Positions 17,611 to 27,101 of a stretch of 43,937 nt of DNA are shown piece after piece (positions within the stretch are counted from its first letter, which is position 1; each line of letters starts with the position of its first letter). The stretch lies in the NCBI GenBank assembly GCA_030248065.1, contig JASAMV010004177.1:1-43937 (forward strand), in the 5' to 3' direction. The stretch is from Rhynchonema sp. JSB1_4. Its lineage: Eukaryota; Nematoda; Chromadorea; Monhysterida; Xyalidae. Below the pieces are notes generated by a model, which ran no database searches, had not been told where the DNA came from, and saw only the letters and a program-made list of their open reading frames with translations. The position numbers and the translations under genes were made by a program.

Positions 17611-20600
17611 TTAGGCTAGATTAATCGTTATTGGAGCGCGGGCAGTTTGCGCTTCCTTAGCCCTGCCCTGCTCGGCTTGTAGCTTCCGCCGTATTTTCTG
17701 CGCGCTCTTACGTTTCACCTTACGAACGGTGGCCACGTGGCCGCGTTCGACGTATCTTGCTGTTGGTTTGGGGTTATTCCTGAGGGAGTACCGTGGATGA
17801 TGCCTTGTTCTATGAACAGCCTCATAATCCCATTCATCGTCAGACGATTCCTCCACCGACTGTGCCACTTCCGGCTCCGTCGCTGAAGGATCGGATGACA
17901 TTTCTGAGTCAGAACTCAGTTCCGGGACTGATTCCTGTTCCTGGGGTGGTTTTACTCGTGTGGTGGTCAACATAACCTCACTTTCATCGGAAGAGACGGC
18001 TTTCTTAGTCTGGGTCTTTGGGTTGGCCTTCTTCGCGGGTTCGAAAGGTGGTATGTATGGCGCATGCCACCGTTTCAATCGATTGTAGTGTACAACGGTT
18101 GGTTCCTTGTCCTCTTCACCGCGCTTGACGATGTGGTAGTTAGGACCTCTAGTCTTCGTTACCACATAGGGTCCCCGCCATTTTGGGTAGAATTTCCGAT
18201 AGATACCAACGGGAACTTGATCGTTTCTCAACAATACTAAGTCTCCGTTGTTGTAGCTGTGGCTGGTGGCCTTACGATCGTACAATCGCTTTTGCTTGCG
18301 CTGCGCGTCAGCAATGTTCTTGTGCATCAAATGCCACGCGTCTATGAGTCGGTACTTGGTCTCGGTCACGTAGTCGTCTAAGCTTACGTAGCGTCGATCA
18401 GGCACCGTGTATACCACGTCCAACGGTAGCTTCATTTGTCTGCCAAACATGGCATAGTATGGTGAGATCGCGGTAGTCTCCTGAGCCGCACAGTTATAAG
18501 CCATTGCAGCCATGGGACAAAAGAGATCCCAATTCCTTCCGTCCTGATCAACGTATTGTTTCATGATGCTCAGCAAGGTGCCATTGAAGCGTTCGCAGAG
18601 TCCTTGCGTCTGCGGGTGATAGCTGGTGGAAGTTTTCTGTTCGGTCCCGAAAATGGCACAGATATCAGCCACTAAAGCTGACACAAAGCTGGTGCCTCTG
18701 TCCGACAAGAGTACCGAGGGAGCACCGAAGACACTGATGACTCGGTCAACCAGGGTGCGTGCGAACTCGGATGTGCTAGCTGATGTTTGGGGAAAGCAGA
18801 GGCCGAATTTGCTAAAACTATCAATCACAACTAGCACTACCCGATGGCCACGTTCAGTGAGGGGGAGGTTCACCAAGAGGTCTACCACTATGGTGCCCCA
18901 AACTTGGTTTGCCTCAATGCTGCACAAAGGGTAGCGAGCATTTTGTGGCGGCATCTTCATATTTTGGCACTGTGGGCACCCACGGCAATAGTTCTTTACC
19001 ATAGTACCCATACGTCGCCAGTAATACCGCTCCTTTGCCTTGCTGAGGGTTTTCCGAAACGCCAGATGTCCGCCCCCACACGGAAGGTTATGAAGATGTG
19101 TCAATACCTCACGGGTGAGTTTGGAAGGAACGGCGGTGCGGTAACGTCCTGCTGGCAGCAAGTAGACCAAGATGCCATTCACCAGGTCATATTGGCTGGA
19201 TACGGTTTGAATCGATCGTTTTTGGGTTACGCCCTCCGGCACAGTACCGTCTTTCAGATAACGATAGATCGGGCCGAAGTACGTGTCAGCTTGTTGCTCG
19301 TGAATGAGTTGGTCGGTCGGTGGCAAGTGGTCAGTCTCGGGTTCAGGCTCTTTTCCTTCCGGTTCTACCACTGCCACTGCTGGTTGTGGAGCGGTTTGCT
19401 CCTGTTCAACCTGAACAGGGGGATCGTTTGGATCCACCACATCATCGGGAATTGATTCATCGTCTTTGGGTTCAGATGGATGGGGGAACCTGCTCAAGCC
19501 ATCAGCATTGCCATGCATCCGACCTGGCCGATATTCAATGGTCATATTCGGCTCATAGGCTCTCAGGGTCTCCGTCCAACGCACCATGGCCATATTCAAT
19601 GGCTTGGCGGTCATCATATGCACTAATGGCCGATGATCTGTGACTATGGTGAACTTGGAACCCAGTAGGTATTGTTTGAACTGTTGCGTTGCCCAAAATA
19701 CGGAGTACGCTTCAAGCTGGGTCGCGGACCACGATTTCTGAGTCTTGCTCAATTGTTTGCTGGCAAAGGCTATCACCTTCTCACGACCTTGATCGTCCTT
19801 CTGGGCCAATATGCCCCCCAGTCCGGTTGAGGACGCATCAACATAGACGAGAAATGGTCTGTCAAAAAGTGGGAAACTGAGTGCTACGTTTTCTATTAGT
19901 TTAGTCTTCAGAAGCTCAAACGCCTCCTGTTGGGCTTCAGTCCACAGGAATGGCTCGTCTTTGCCGAGAAGTTTGGTCAAAGGTCTTGCAATCCTTCCAT
20001 AATCTTCGATGAACTGCCTGTAGAAGCCTGTGAGTCCTAGAAAGGCTCGTACGTCCTTCACTGTCCTTGGGACCGGGAAGTCGCGAACTGGGGCGAACTT
20101 CGCAGGGTCTGGGCGTATTCCGTCGCCAGACAGGATGAACCCAAGATAGCGAACGTGGTCTCTGAAGAACAAACACTTCGGTGCATGTAGTCGCAAGTTC
20201 CATTCAATCAATCGGATGAAAACTTCCTCTAGGTGGACCAAATGTGTTTCTGTATTCGGGGAGAAGACGAGTAAATCGTCCAGATACACCAGCACCGATA
20301 TCCCCATTAAACTTTGCATCGCAATGCCCATAACCCGCGAGAACATCGATGGTGCATTATTCAACCCGAAGGGCATCCTTGTCCACTCAAAGAGTCCGAT
20401 GTGGCTCGTAAAAGCCGTATATTTACGGGACTCTTCGGATATGGAGATCTGATGGAACGCGCATTTCAAGTCGAGCGTGGAGAAGATTCTGGCATCCCGC
20501 AAATAGCACAGTAGGTCTTGGATTCTGGGCAAGGGATACAAGTCTTTCTTGGTCTGCCGATTAACTTTCCGGTAGTCCACACAAAGTCTGTGCGTTCCAT

Positions 20601-23600
20601 CCGATTTCTTGACCAAGACAATGCCCGATGCGAAATCACTACGACTAGGACGAATCAGCCCACGTTGCAGCAACGATTCGATTTGATTCTCGATCTCTTT
20701 TCGGTGGACAAATGGTGCATGGTAGGGCTTCATTGCCACCGGTGTAGTATCTGACAATTCAATCGTGTATTCAACACCTCGCGCGCAACCGAGATTCCCT
20801 TGTTTATCTACGAATGCTCTTTCATACTTGTTCAGCAGCTGTATTAGCCTATTCTTGTCTTCCCGTTGAAGGTTACTCTGGCTCAAGTCCACCTGGCTGA
20901 TTGTCTCCGTGGGTTGGACCTCTTCGGTTACTTGGTATGTTTCACGCTGGACCACACCCACTGCAGGTCCCTTGTTTTTCAGTGGCTTCACCGAAGTCAG
21001 ATCTACTGCCTCGCCAAAACCAATTACTGTTCCTGCTTCCAGGGTCACTGGACCATTCAGAGGATTTACTATTCTGATCAGCGTCGAGTGCTGTCGCTCA
21101 GATATCAGAGTCCGCGCGGCCAACACGCCATGTTGCTCTGGGAGCTCTGGGTTTGGTTCTAAGACTAGTCCCGCGTGGTTCCTGGGACCACCAACATGAC
21201 ACTGTACGGGGGTCTCGCAATTCGCAATCAGTTTCGTAGGTTCGGAAACTTGTACATACCAGTGAGCATCTGGGTCTGTGGCTGACAAAGGAACAAATGG
21301 GATTTGGTCCTCGCCAATCTCCAGTTTCTCGCTCTGGAAGTTCACTGTCATCTTGCCTAACCCACGCCAGAAATCTCGGCCCAATATCAAATCGTAAGGA
21401 CTGCGTTTTACCACAGTGGCCTCGATATCCCTCGTGGTCGAACCGACAGTGATGGTCAAGTTTGTTGTACCAGTGGTCTGGATGGTGTGGTTAGTTATTC
21501 CTGTTGCCTTTACATTGGTTGGTTTTACTTCTCCGTGTGGAATGTTCGCCAGGAACGCTTGATCTACAAATGTCCCATAGCTTCCAGAATCAACCAGAGC
21601 GATAGCATACATATTGTTCGCCAGAACGCCCACTGTTGTGGCGACGTCTGTTTTGCTTGCTTCGCTCCAGTCTTCTGGTTCTTCCGTCATTACCACCCCT
21701 ACCGAAGACGGTGGATCCTTTCCTTGGAGACCCTCATCCTCAGTTCCTGACGGAGTTTTATCTTGTTTAGGTTTCTTACCAGAATGTTGTTTTGCTGCCT
21801 TGTCAAACTTAACCTTCTTTGGGTAAGTCTCTGGCGTCTTGGGCTCCGAGACGGCGGACGTACTGGGATTATTGATCACGGTTTCCTGTGAGCTTTCCCG
21901 AGATCCGGCACCGGCCCTAGCCTCTCCACGTGAACGCAGCTGGGTGAGCTGTAGCTCGATGTCCTGCTTATTTCGGCGTCTTCGAGAAAACCTCGTTGCA
22001 ACCACATGATATTGTCTGTGACTAAAGTGAGTTCGAAGCCTTCGAGCTACCTGCCTCACCGAGTCCGGGACAGTGATCGCTATTGCCGCTTGTACCGTCT
22101 TCGGCAAGCAGTGTTTTATTATGATGTGCAAGTACACGTACAGGCAAGGAATGAGCACAAACAGCTGTTTGAAGTCAAACTGTAAGCCTGTCAGGAATCC
22201 AAACATTCCGCGGTCCATGACTGCCGTAACGATCCGGTCAGCTGCAGCCTGGGGATCTGTTGCGTCAGTGACTCCCAGCGCCTTGAACAACAACATCTGA
22301 TTTTGGTAGCCGTTGGCGATCTCATTCAGAGGCAAGTGTCCAAGCGCCAACTCCGTAAAATTAAACATGACTAGTTGATGCCAGATAGTGGGTCTGTCCG
22401 GCCACAACAACTGACTGTAATTCCATTGCAGCAAGTCCAACTGCATTATCCCGTCCAACGTTTGCAGCTTCCCCGTTTCCGCCACATAAATCCTGTAGTC
22501 TCCGTACAGGTAGACCGGGATTTGGTGCACTAGGTTACAGTCAACAGGCAGGGCATCCTGGGTGACTATGTTGGTCTTTGGGTCTAAATAGGCTGACTTT
22601 TCCTGGTCCTGTACTTTCAGTACAATGGGTATTTCTCGGGTACACCCATTGGACATTGGCATGAGTTGGACCTGATTGCTGTCTAGGGATTTGCATGGGA
22701 ACACTTCAACTATGCCTGCACCGGAGGTGGCATAGATATCACTTCGATTGAGTACACTACGCATTGCCAAGGTTGGCTCTGCCAAGATTTGAGACTTCAG
22801 TAGTTCAACCACTGTCTGCATCGATCGGCACGTACTGAGCATTGCTGTTTGGAACACATGCCTCAGATTCTGGTGCATATCGAACGTTAACCCTTGTAGT
22901 TGAGCGGCAAGTTGATCTGTCATGACAAAAGAGGTATCTTGGGGCGCGGCTCTCTTAGGCGGCTGTGCCCCAGTAATTTGTGTCTGAACTAGGCGGGCTG
23001 TTGTAGACTTGGTCTTAGGCTTTGTTTTGCGGCTCTTGGTTTCTTGACGAGTTGTGTGCTTGATTGTAATGTGCCTTGGTGGTAATTTAGGGGTTGTTCC
23101 GGTCATCAGCAAAACTGTACCACTTGGAGGGGGTGATCTCCCGCGCTTGTATCTACCAAGGGGTGTGGGCAAAGTTCGGAAAACGATGCCCTGCGGAGAC
23201 ACAAACGCACGATTCCCATTGCAATCTTTGGTTGGGTTGTCGGAGGTCAACGTTAGTCCTATCTCTTTGTCGTCCGCTAGGAAGTTCCTCCCATATACAG
23301 TCCCGTTTATGGTTATCCACTCAAGATAAGCACAGTGTTCTTTCTTTTGTACTGTCCATACTAAGTAGCTCTGATCCTTAAGGGCGCATTCACCTTTCTC
23401 GTAACTACAGTGACCTGCGAAGCCTGTCGAGCTTTCCATGATTGAATTGTGCCGTTTGTATACCATTGCATCAAACAGATAGGCATTTTGCACGGAAGAT
23501 ACCACTGATTTGCAGCAACTCCAGGGAAAGCCTGAATCATACTGTATATTTACTTTGTTCTTGCTTTGGTGTGTTTCTCCTACGCTCTCGAGTGGGCCAA

Positions 23601-23967
23601 CCGTTGATCTTTTCCATTTGATCATTGCAGTGCATTCCTGACCATCAATTGACTGTGGGATTTGCTTTGTTTCTTTTCTATGTTCAGTGGCCGCAAAACT
23701 AACGTACGTTGTCACTTCGGTTTTGATCTTTTTACATAGATGTGCCTTGCTTTTGTATTGTATGTAGTTTTGTTTGTACAACTGCAAGCGCATGGGTACC
23801 GGCACTTCGTGCTCAGAATGATTATCAACCGGGAACCCAAAATGACACGGTTTAGATTCGGGCAAACGAAATAAAGCGGCACCTGCAACAGTAGAACATA
23901 CCATAGGTTGACCTCGGTCAAGCGAATATCCTCCAGCAACTGCCACAACTGCCAACACAAACACCAT
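17611..23967 (-). CDS. pol: Env-like membrane glycoprotein fused N-terminally to Pol (PR-RT-RH-IN)
   Basis: One 2,118-residue ORF from the ATG at 23967; the frame is open to a GTG three codons earlier. Residues 1 to about 17 are a signal peptide. About 25-265 is a Cys-rich ectodomain, followed by RYKRGR (272-277, possible furin-type site), a basic Thr/Lys linker, a second Cys-containing domain (about 340-600) and a membrane span at about 601-617, then a basic tail. Pol follows in frame: protease with D793-S-G and ILGRD (861); RT with YLDD (1228-1231); RNase H with D1377, E1419 and D1444; integrase zinc domain H1626, H1634, C1664, C1667; catalytic D1696, D1756 and E1792 (D-35-E); GPY at 1932. 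The tail is acidic, then basic. An acceptor (ATTCTTACAG, exon from 23978) lies just upstream. All Pol catalytic residues look intact. The glycoprotein class is unsure; the Cys and CTREIP-type pattern recalls chuvirus/mononegavirus-like envelopes. Confidence 0.92.
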   Translation of the reverse strand: MVFVLAVVAVAGGYSLDRGQPMVCSTVAGAALFRLPESKPCHFGFPVDNHSEHEVPVPMRLQLYKQNYIQYKSKAHLCKKIKTEVTTYVSFAATEHRKETKQIPQSIDGQECTAMIKWKRSTVGPLESVGETHQSKNKVNIQYDSGFPWSCCKSVVSSVQNAYLFDAMVYKRHNSIMESSTGFAGHCSYEKGECALKDQSYLVWTVQKKEHCAYLEWITINGTVYGRNFLADDKEIGLTLTSDNPTKDCNGNRAFVSPQGIVFRTLPTPLGRYKRGRSPPPSGTVLLMTGTTPKLPPRHITIKHTTRQETKSRKTKPKTKSTTARLVQTQITGAQPPKRAAPQDTSFVMTDQLAAQLQGLTFDMHQNLRHVFQTAMLSTCRSMQTVVELLKSQILAEPTLAMRSVLNRSDIYATSGAGIVEVFPCKSLDSNQVQLMPMSNGCTREIPIVLKVQDQEKSAYLDPKTNIVTQDALPVDCNLVHQIPVYLYGDYRIYVAETGKLQTLDGIMQLDLLQWNYSQLLWPDRPTIWHQLVMFNFTELALGHLPLNEIANGYQNQMLLFKALGVTDATDPQAAADRIVTAVMDRGMFGFLTGLQFDFKQLFVLIPCLYVYLHIIIKHCLPKTVQAAIAITVPDSVRQVARRLRTHFSHRQYHVVATRFSRRRRNKQDIELQLTQLRSRGEARAGAGSRESSQETVINNPSTSAVSEPKTPETYPKKVKFDKAAKQHSGKKPKQDKTPSGTEDEGLQGKDPPSSVGVVMTEEPEDWSEASKTDVATTVGVLANNMYAIALVDSGSYGTFVDQAFLANIPHGEVKPTNVKATGITNHTIQTTGTTNLTITVGSTTRDIEATVVKRSPYDLILGRDFWRGLGKMTVNFQSEKLEIGEDQIPFVPLSATDPDAHWYVQVSEPTKLIANCETPVQCHVGGPRNHAGLVLEPNPELPEQHGVLAARTLISERQHSTLIRIVNPLNGPVTLEAGTVIGFGEAVDLTSVKPLKNKGPAVGVVQRETYQVTEEVQPTETISQVDLSQSNLQREDKNRLIQLLNKYERAFVDKQGNLGCARGVEYTIELSDTTPVAMKPYHAPFVHRKEIENQIESLLQRGLIRPSRSDFASGIVLVKKSDGTHRLCVDYRKVNRQTKKDLYPLPRIQDLLCYLRDARIFSTLDLKCAFHQISISEESRKYTAFTSHIGLFEWTRMPFGLNNAPSMFSRVMGIAMQSLMGISVLVYLDDLLVFSPNTETHLVHLEEVFIRLIEWNLRLHAPKCLFFRDHVRYLGFILSGDGIRPDPAKFAPVRDFPVPRTVKDVRAFLGLTGFYRQFIEDYGRIARPLTKLLGKDEPFLWTEAQQEAFELLKTKLIENVALSFPLFDRPFLVYVDASSTGLGGILAQKDDQGREKVIAFASKQLSKTQKSWSATQLEAYSVFWATQQFKQYLLGSKFTIVTDHRPLVHMMTAKPLNMAMVRWTETLRAYEPNMTIEYRPGRMHGNADGLSRFPHPSEPKDDESIPDDVVDPNDPPVQVEQEQTAPQPAVAVVEPEGKEPEPETDHLPPTDQLIHEQQADTYFGPIYRYLKDGTVPEGVTQKRSIQTVSSQYDLVNGILVYLLPAGRYRTAVPSKLTREVLTHLHNLPCGGGHLAFRKTLSKAKERYYWRRMGTMVKNYCRGCPQCQNMKMPPQNARYPLCSIEANQVWGTIVVDLLVNLPLTERGHRVVLVVIDSFSKFGLCFPQTSASTSEFARTLVDRVISVFGAPSVLLSDRGTSFVSALVADICAIFGTEQKTSTSYHPQTQGLCERFNGTLLSIMKQYVDQDGRNWDLFCPMAAMAYNCAAQETTAISPYYAMFGRQMKLPLDVVYTVPDRRYVSLDDYVTETKYRLIDAWHLMHKNIADAQRKQKRLYDRKATSHSYNNGDLVLLRNDQVPVGIYRKFYPKWRGPYVVTKTRGPNYHIVKRGEEDKEPTVVHYNRLKRWHAPYIPPFEPAKKANPKTQTKKAVSSDESEVMLTTTRVKPPQEQESVPELSSDSEMSSDPSATEPEVAQSVEESSDDEWDYEAVHRTRHHPRYSLRNNPKPTARYVERGHVATVRKVKRKSAQKIRRKLQAEQGRAKEAQTARAPITINLA

Positions 23968-24290
23968 CGTTTTCACTGCTGTAAGAATAAGATTTAGATT
24001 TAGATTCTAAATGTATACAGACCATCGGTCGGCATTCGGTTCTGGTTCATCAAGCTGTAATTCCGCGGGGCAGCCTTGAACTTGTATTTTTACCTTACTT
24101 TTTACTTTTACTTGTTACTTGTAAGTTTCGAGAAGAGAAATGAGAAGGAGAAACAGGAGAGGAATTTTTATAGTTTTGGCAGCCTAGCTGGCCTATCAGT
24201 AGCCCCGCCGCGATTTGACCGCGAATTGCTTTATCGCCCCTGGATGTATCAGGGACGCCATCAGGTCACGCTGCTCCATCACTTAACTAC

Positions 24291-25112
24291 CTATGCATAT
24301 TCAAGCGCTGCTCGCCTTACTCCGATGCGCTTTACGAACCCTCCAAACAGCCTCATCGCCAACGTCCTAGGGGACCGTGTGGATGGCCACCGATGTGGTT
24401 TCGGATCATAGTACGAAGTCAAGTCACGATTTCCAGCCAAGACGGTCACTCGGCGTACAGTGGGGTGCTGACAAGCAGCTTCCGCGATTAGCCTAACTTG
24501 TCTCACAGTCGTGTTGAAGCCCGACCAGACGCGCATTCGGCCTGGCTCTGCTTCGGAGCCCTCAGTTCCGTCAGTGACAAGGATGGACGCCGGTAGGTGT
24601 GAGTCGCCGTGTCGGAGGTACCGACGGACCTGCATCCAGGCTCTTCCGAGATGATTGGGACCCTTACCGTCTTTGCCTAAGGCCCAAAACTCGTGCCAGG
24701 TGCCCTCTGCAAGCACGTCGCCATCTCGGGTGGATAGCAGAGCGTCGCGTACACACCGGTTCTGTAGTGCCTTGCAGAACAGGAGGGTCGTCATGACGTG
24801 TAACTTGACCGTGTCGAACTTCTTCTCGTCTTCTTCCCATCGATGGATGGCCGCTCTGTCTTTCCCTAGTCGCTCGCGGAAAAACTCACGTCTTTTACGT
24901 AACATTTTGTACGGAAGGTCAGCGACGTCGAAGGCAGGGCTGGTGATGACTGACTCAAGTTCGGCGTCGCCCACGAATCTCGCCCAAAGGTGTATGTAGG
25001 CAATCTCAACGCTGGGGTACTCTCGGCCACTAAATAGGACCGCGACTAGTGCCAAGTTGCTCAAGCATCGTAGCGGATTATTCCGCTCGCTGTTGCGAAA
25101 CGTCAAAATCAT
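24291..25112 (-). CDS. Accessory ORF4, NADAR/YbiA-like (DUF1768) protein
   Basis: 273 residues. Residues about 12-167 follow the NADAR superfamily pattern in order: FSGREYPSVEIAY (Glu36), a charged helical middle, a KALQN and DALLST segment, then AEGTWHEFWALG and GKGPNHLGRAWMQVR. In characterised members these conserved blocks form the ADP-ribose-type binding pocket, and the enzymes act as N-glycosidases on NAD-derived, ADP-ribosylated or riboflavin-pathway substrates. The C-terminal 100 residues are unassigned. The FWALG block has Ala where WG is usual. The ATG at 25112 is the first after a strong acceptor (CTCACTTTTTTTCAG, exon from 25140). A role in removing host ADP-ribose marks is inference from the family. 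Confidence 0.75.
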   Translation of the reverse strand: MILTFRNSERNNPLRCLSNLALVAVLFSGREYPSVEIAYIHLWARFVGDAELESVITSPAFDVADLPYKMLRKRREFFRERLGKDRAAIHRWEEDEKKFDTVKLHVMTTLLFCKALQNRCVRDALLSTRDGDVLAEGTWHEFWALGKDGKGPNHLGRAWMQVRRYLRHGDSHLPASILVTDGTEGSEAEPGRMRVWSGFNTTVRQVRLIAEAACQHPTVRRVTVLAGNRDLTSYYDPKPHRWPSTRSPRTLAMRLFGGFVKRIGVRRAALEYA

Positions 25113-25458
25113 TACGGCCAGGACAGAGGATTGTGGGTCGCTGAAAAAAAGTGAGAACCCCTAAATGGTGGTCCGTGTGGTGGTTTGTCCATAGCCTTAG
25201 TGCAAGCGCTGTCTATGCGGGCCTTATGCGTGCCCTATGCGTGCCTAGCCGGTTCTGTTCCCAAAATTTGCAGACCTTAATTTTCCCCCGTCGTTGTTTA
25301 ATGTTCTTCCCACGCGATTTGGTTTGCGATTGAGCCGACGCCCGTTCGTTCCTGGAGTAACCTCAGCCTTTTGTTATTATATTACGATTTATAACGAAAC
25401 AAAAAGAACCCTAATTTAAAATATCCTATGTAGAAAGAAGGACCCAGTTATACTGCGC
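25113..25458 (-). other. Spacer between ORF3 and ORF4
   Basis: About 350 bp with no ORF. It contains the ORF4 acceptor at 25142-25141 and an A/T-rich stretch around 25370-25440. No further feature is recognised. Confidence 0.5.
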
Positions 25459-26883
25459 TCACTCAACTTCAAAGCTTATTTTATAGCTAATTTTTACCTT
25501 TTCTGACAGACGATTCGTCTGAATTCGGAGGAGCGGCCACAAGTCCACCACTCGCTGTCGGCACAACTGTCGCAGCGTCTCGGGTTGGTGACTCGGAAGT
25601 TCCACCAGATACACCGACAACGACGGATCTTGCACGTCGACGTCGTCCCGTCGTTTGTTGAGGAACATGAACCCAGTGATCCCTGGGAAAAGTGCTGTGT
25701 GCGAGTGTGGTCCGGGGTAATGGCGAAACGTCACCATCGGTATGAGCTCAAAGGTGCTCCGGCCTCCTCGTGTCGCGTGCGGTTCAATCAACCTGACACG
25801 GTACATAGCGAATCGCATGAGGTTTCGGGCGACCATCATCAATGAGCCGTTGGCCACCGCCAAGTAGGACCATTGAACCAAACAGTAGTCCTGTAGTTGT
25901 GGTCTCTGTCCCGCTGGCAAAGTTTGGTTGACTTCGAATTGGTGGCTGTGTAGTTCATCGTGTAGCGTCACGCCTTTCTTGCTGCGATAGTAGTAACGTT
26001 GGCTCTCGTCCTGGTCCATCGATACGGAGGCCAACAATACGATCGGCAAACATCGTCCACCGGGTAACTCGAGATTGAACAGCCGTTCCTTGTAGACTAC
26101 CGACGACTGATAGATGATTTCCCGATTGTCCAGCGGTTGTCGGGTCCATCTGGCGCGATCTCGTTCCTCATCTGTGTAGTGTCGACGTGCCAATAGGTCG
26201 ACGGTTTCTTCCTCCGGGTCCACGTGAAACAACAACTCCCGGGTCGACAACGAATGGCACTCCCTGTTGCGCTTAAGCACCCTCTGAGGCACTTGGATCA
26301 GGAACCGGCCAGTTTCTTCATCGAAGCCCAGGAATTGGTAAGGGCACCAATCACTCAGCCATCCATAGCATCCCGACGGCGGAAGAGACGTGTCGTTGAG
26401 TTCAAATCTTTTCGTCAGCGTCGGGTGGAGTTCATCTTCTAAATTATATACAGCGAACCGCAGTAATCTGTCTCGGATTCGGCACAACAACAACACGATG
26501 TCACCCCCCTGAGCGATGATGGTCCGTTCCCGAACGTCACATGCGTGTAAGCTATGATAGGCCACCGCGCCTTCTAACGTCCTGGGGTCGATTCCGGGTA
26601 GAGTGCCCAACATTTCGATCTCGCAATGTTCTTCTTCGCTCGAGGAACGTTTGACTTTGCACAGTCGAACAGATGACACCAGTGGATACGGGTAATGTCG
26701 GTATTCCTCTCGACCCCTCAATTCAGTTGGCGGTTGCGTCGCGATATACAAGATGAACATATAGTACGTCCAATACGAGATTTGTCGACCGGGTTGGAAA
26801 ATTTGGTATGTTGCCCAGCCGGTTGGATCTTCAGGAAGAACCGGTAGTCGGGCTTGAATCAATTTTGGTTCGGCGTCTGCCAT
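25459..26883 (-). CDS. Accessory ORF3, orphan beta-rich protein
   Basis: 474 residues from the ATG at 26883, chosen because it is the first ATG after a strong acceptor (TTCCTTTTTTTTAG, exon from 26927). An in-frame ATG 26 codons upstream lies before that acceptor. No family recognised. The sequence alternates short hydrophobic strands and charged turns (LLRFAVYNLED, FLGFDEETGRFLIQVPQ, HTALFPGITGFMFLNKR), which suggests a beta-propeller-like or other all-beta fold. No signal peptide, membrane span or catalytic motif is evident. The longest stretch without similarity to known retroelement proteins is here and in ORF2. Confidence 0.75.
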   Translation of the reverse strand: MADAEPKLIQARLPVLPEDPTGWATYQIFQPGRQISYWTYYMFILYIATQPPTELRGREEYRHYPYPLVSSVRLCKVKRSSSEEEHCEIEMLGTLPGIDPRTLEGAVAYHSLHACDVRERTIIAQGGDIVLLLCRIRDRLLRFAVYNLEDELHPTLTKRFELNDTSLPPSGCYGWLSDWCPYQFLGFDEETGRFLIQVPQRVLKRNRECHSLSTRELLFHVDPEEETVDLLARRHYTDEERDRARWTRQPLDNREIIYQSSVVYKERLFNLELPGGRCLPIVLLASVSMDQDESQRYYYRSKKGVTLHDELHSHQFEVNQTLPAGQRPQLQDYCLVQWSYLAVANGSLMMVARNLMRFAMYRVRLIEPHATRGGRSTFELIPMVTFRHYPGPHSHTALFPGITGFMFLNKRRDDVDVQDPSLSVYLVELPSHQPETLRQLCRQRVVDLWPLLRIQTNRLSEKVKISYKISFEVE

Positions 26884-27101
26884 TGCGGTACTGACTGTTG
26901 TTGGTTTTAGCGAGATTACCTGAATTTCTAAAAAAAAGGAAGAAATGGGGGCTTTTCCCAAAGTAAAGAAATGCTACCAGGGCTGACGTGAGGAGCACAA
27001 AAAGGGCGAAATGTCAACACATTACTTTTAGCTATAAGATGCGTTTCCATCAGCGTGCGCGCAGCATATCTGGGCCCTCCTTAGTTTCCTGTCACAACTT
27101 C

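Noticed and set aside
18844..19455. 203-codon plus-strand ORF inside Pol, and similar ORFs at 30570-31220, 31704-32543 and 27315-27839
   Set aside because: They are shadows opposite strongly supported minus-strand coding sequence.
23968..23976. GTG start three codons upstream of the Env-Pol ATG (and likewise for Gag-helicase)
   Set aside because: In a eukaryotic mRNA the ATG at 23967 (and at 33323) is the likelier start. The GTG has no supporting context.
24076..24411. 111-codon plus-strand ORF at the start of the Env-Pol leader
   Set aside because: It overlaps the end of ORF4 and has no domain or splice context.
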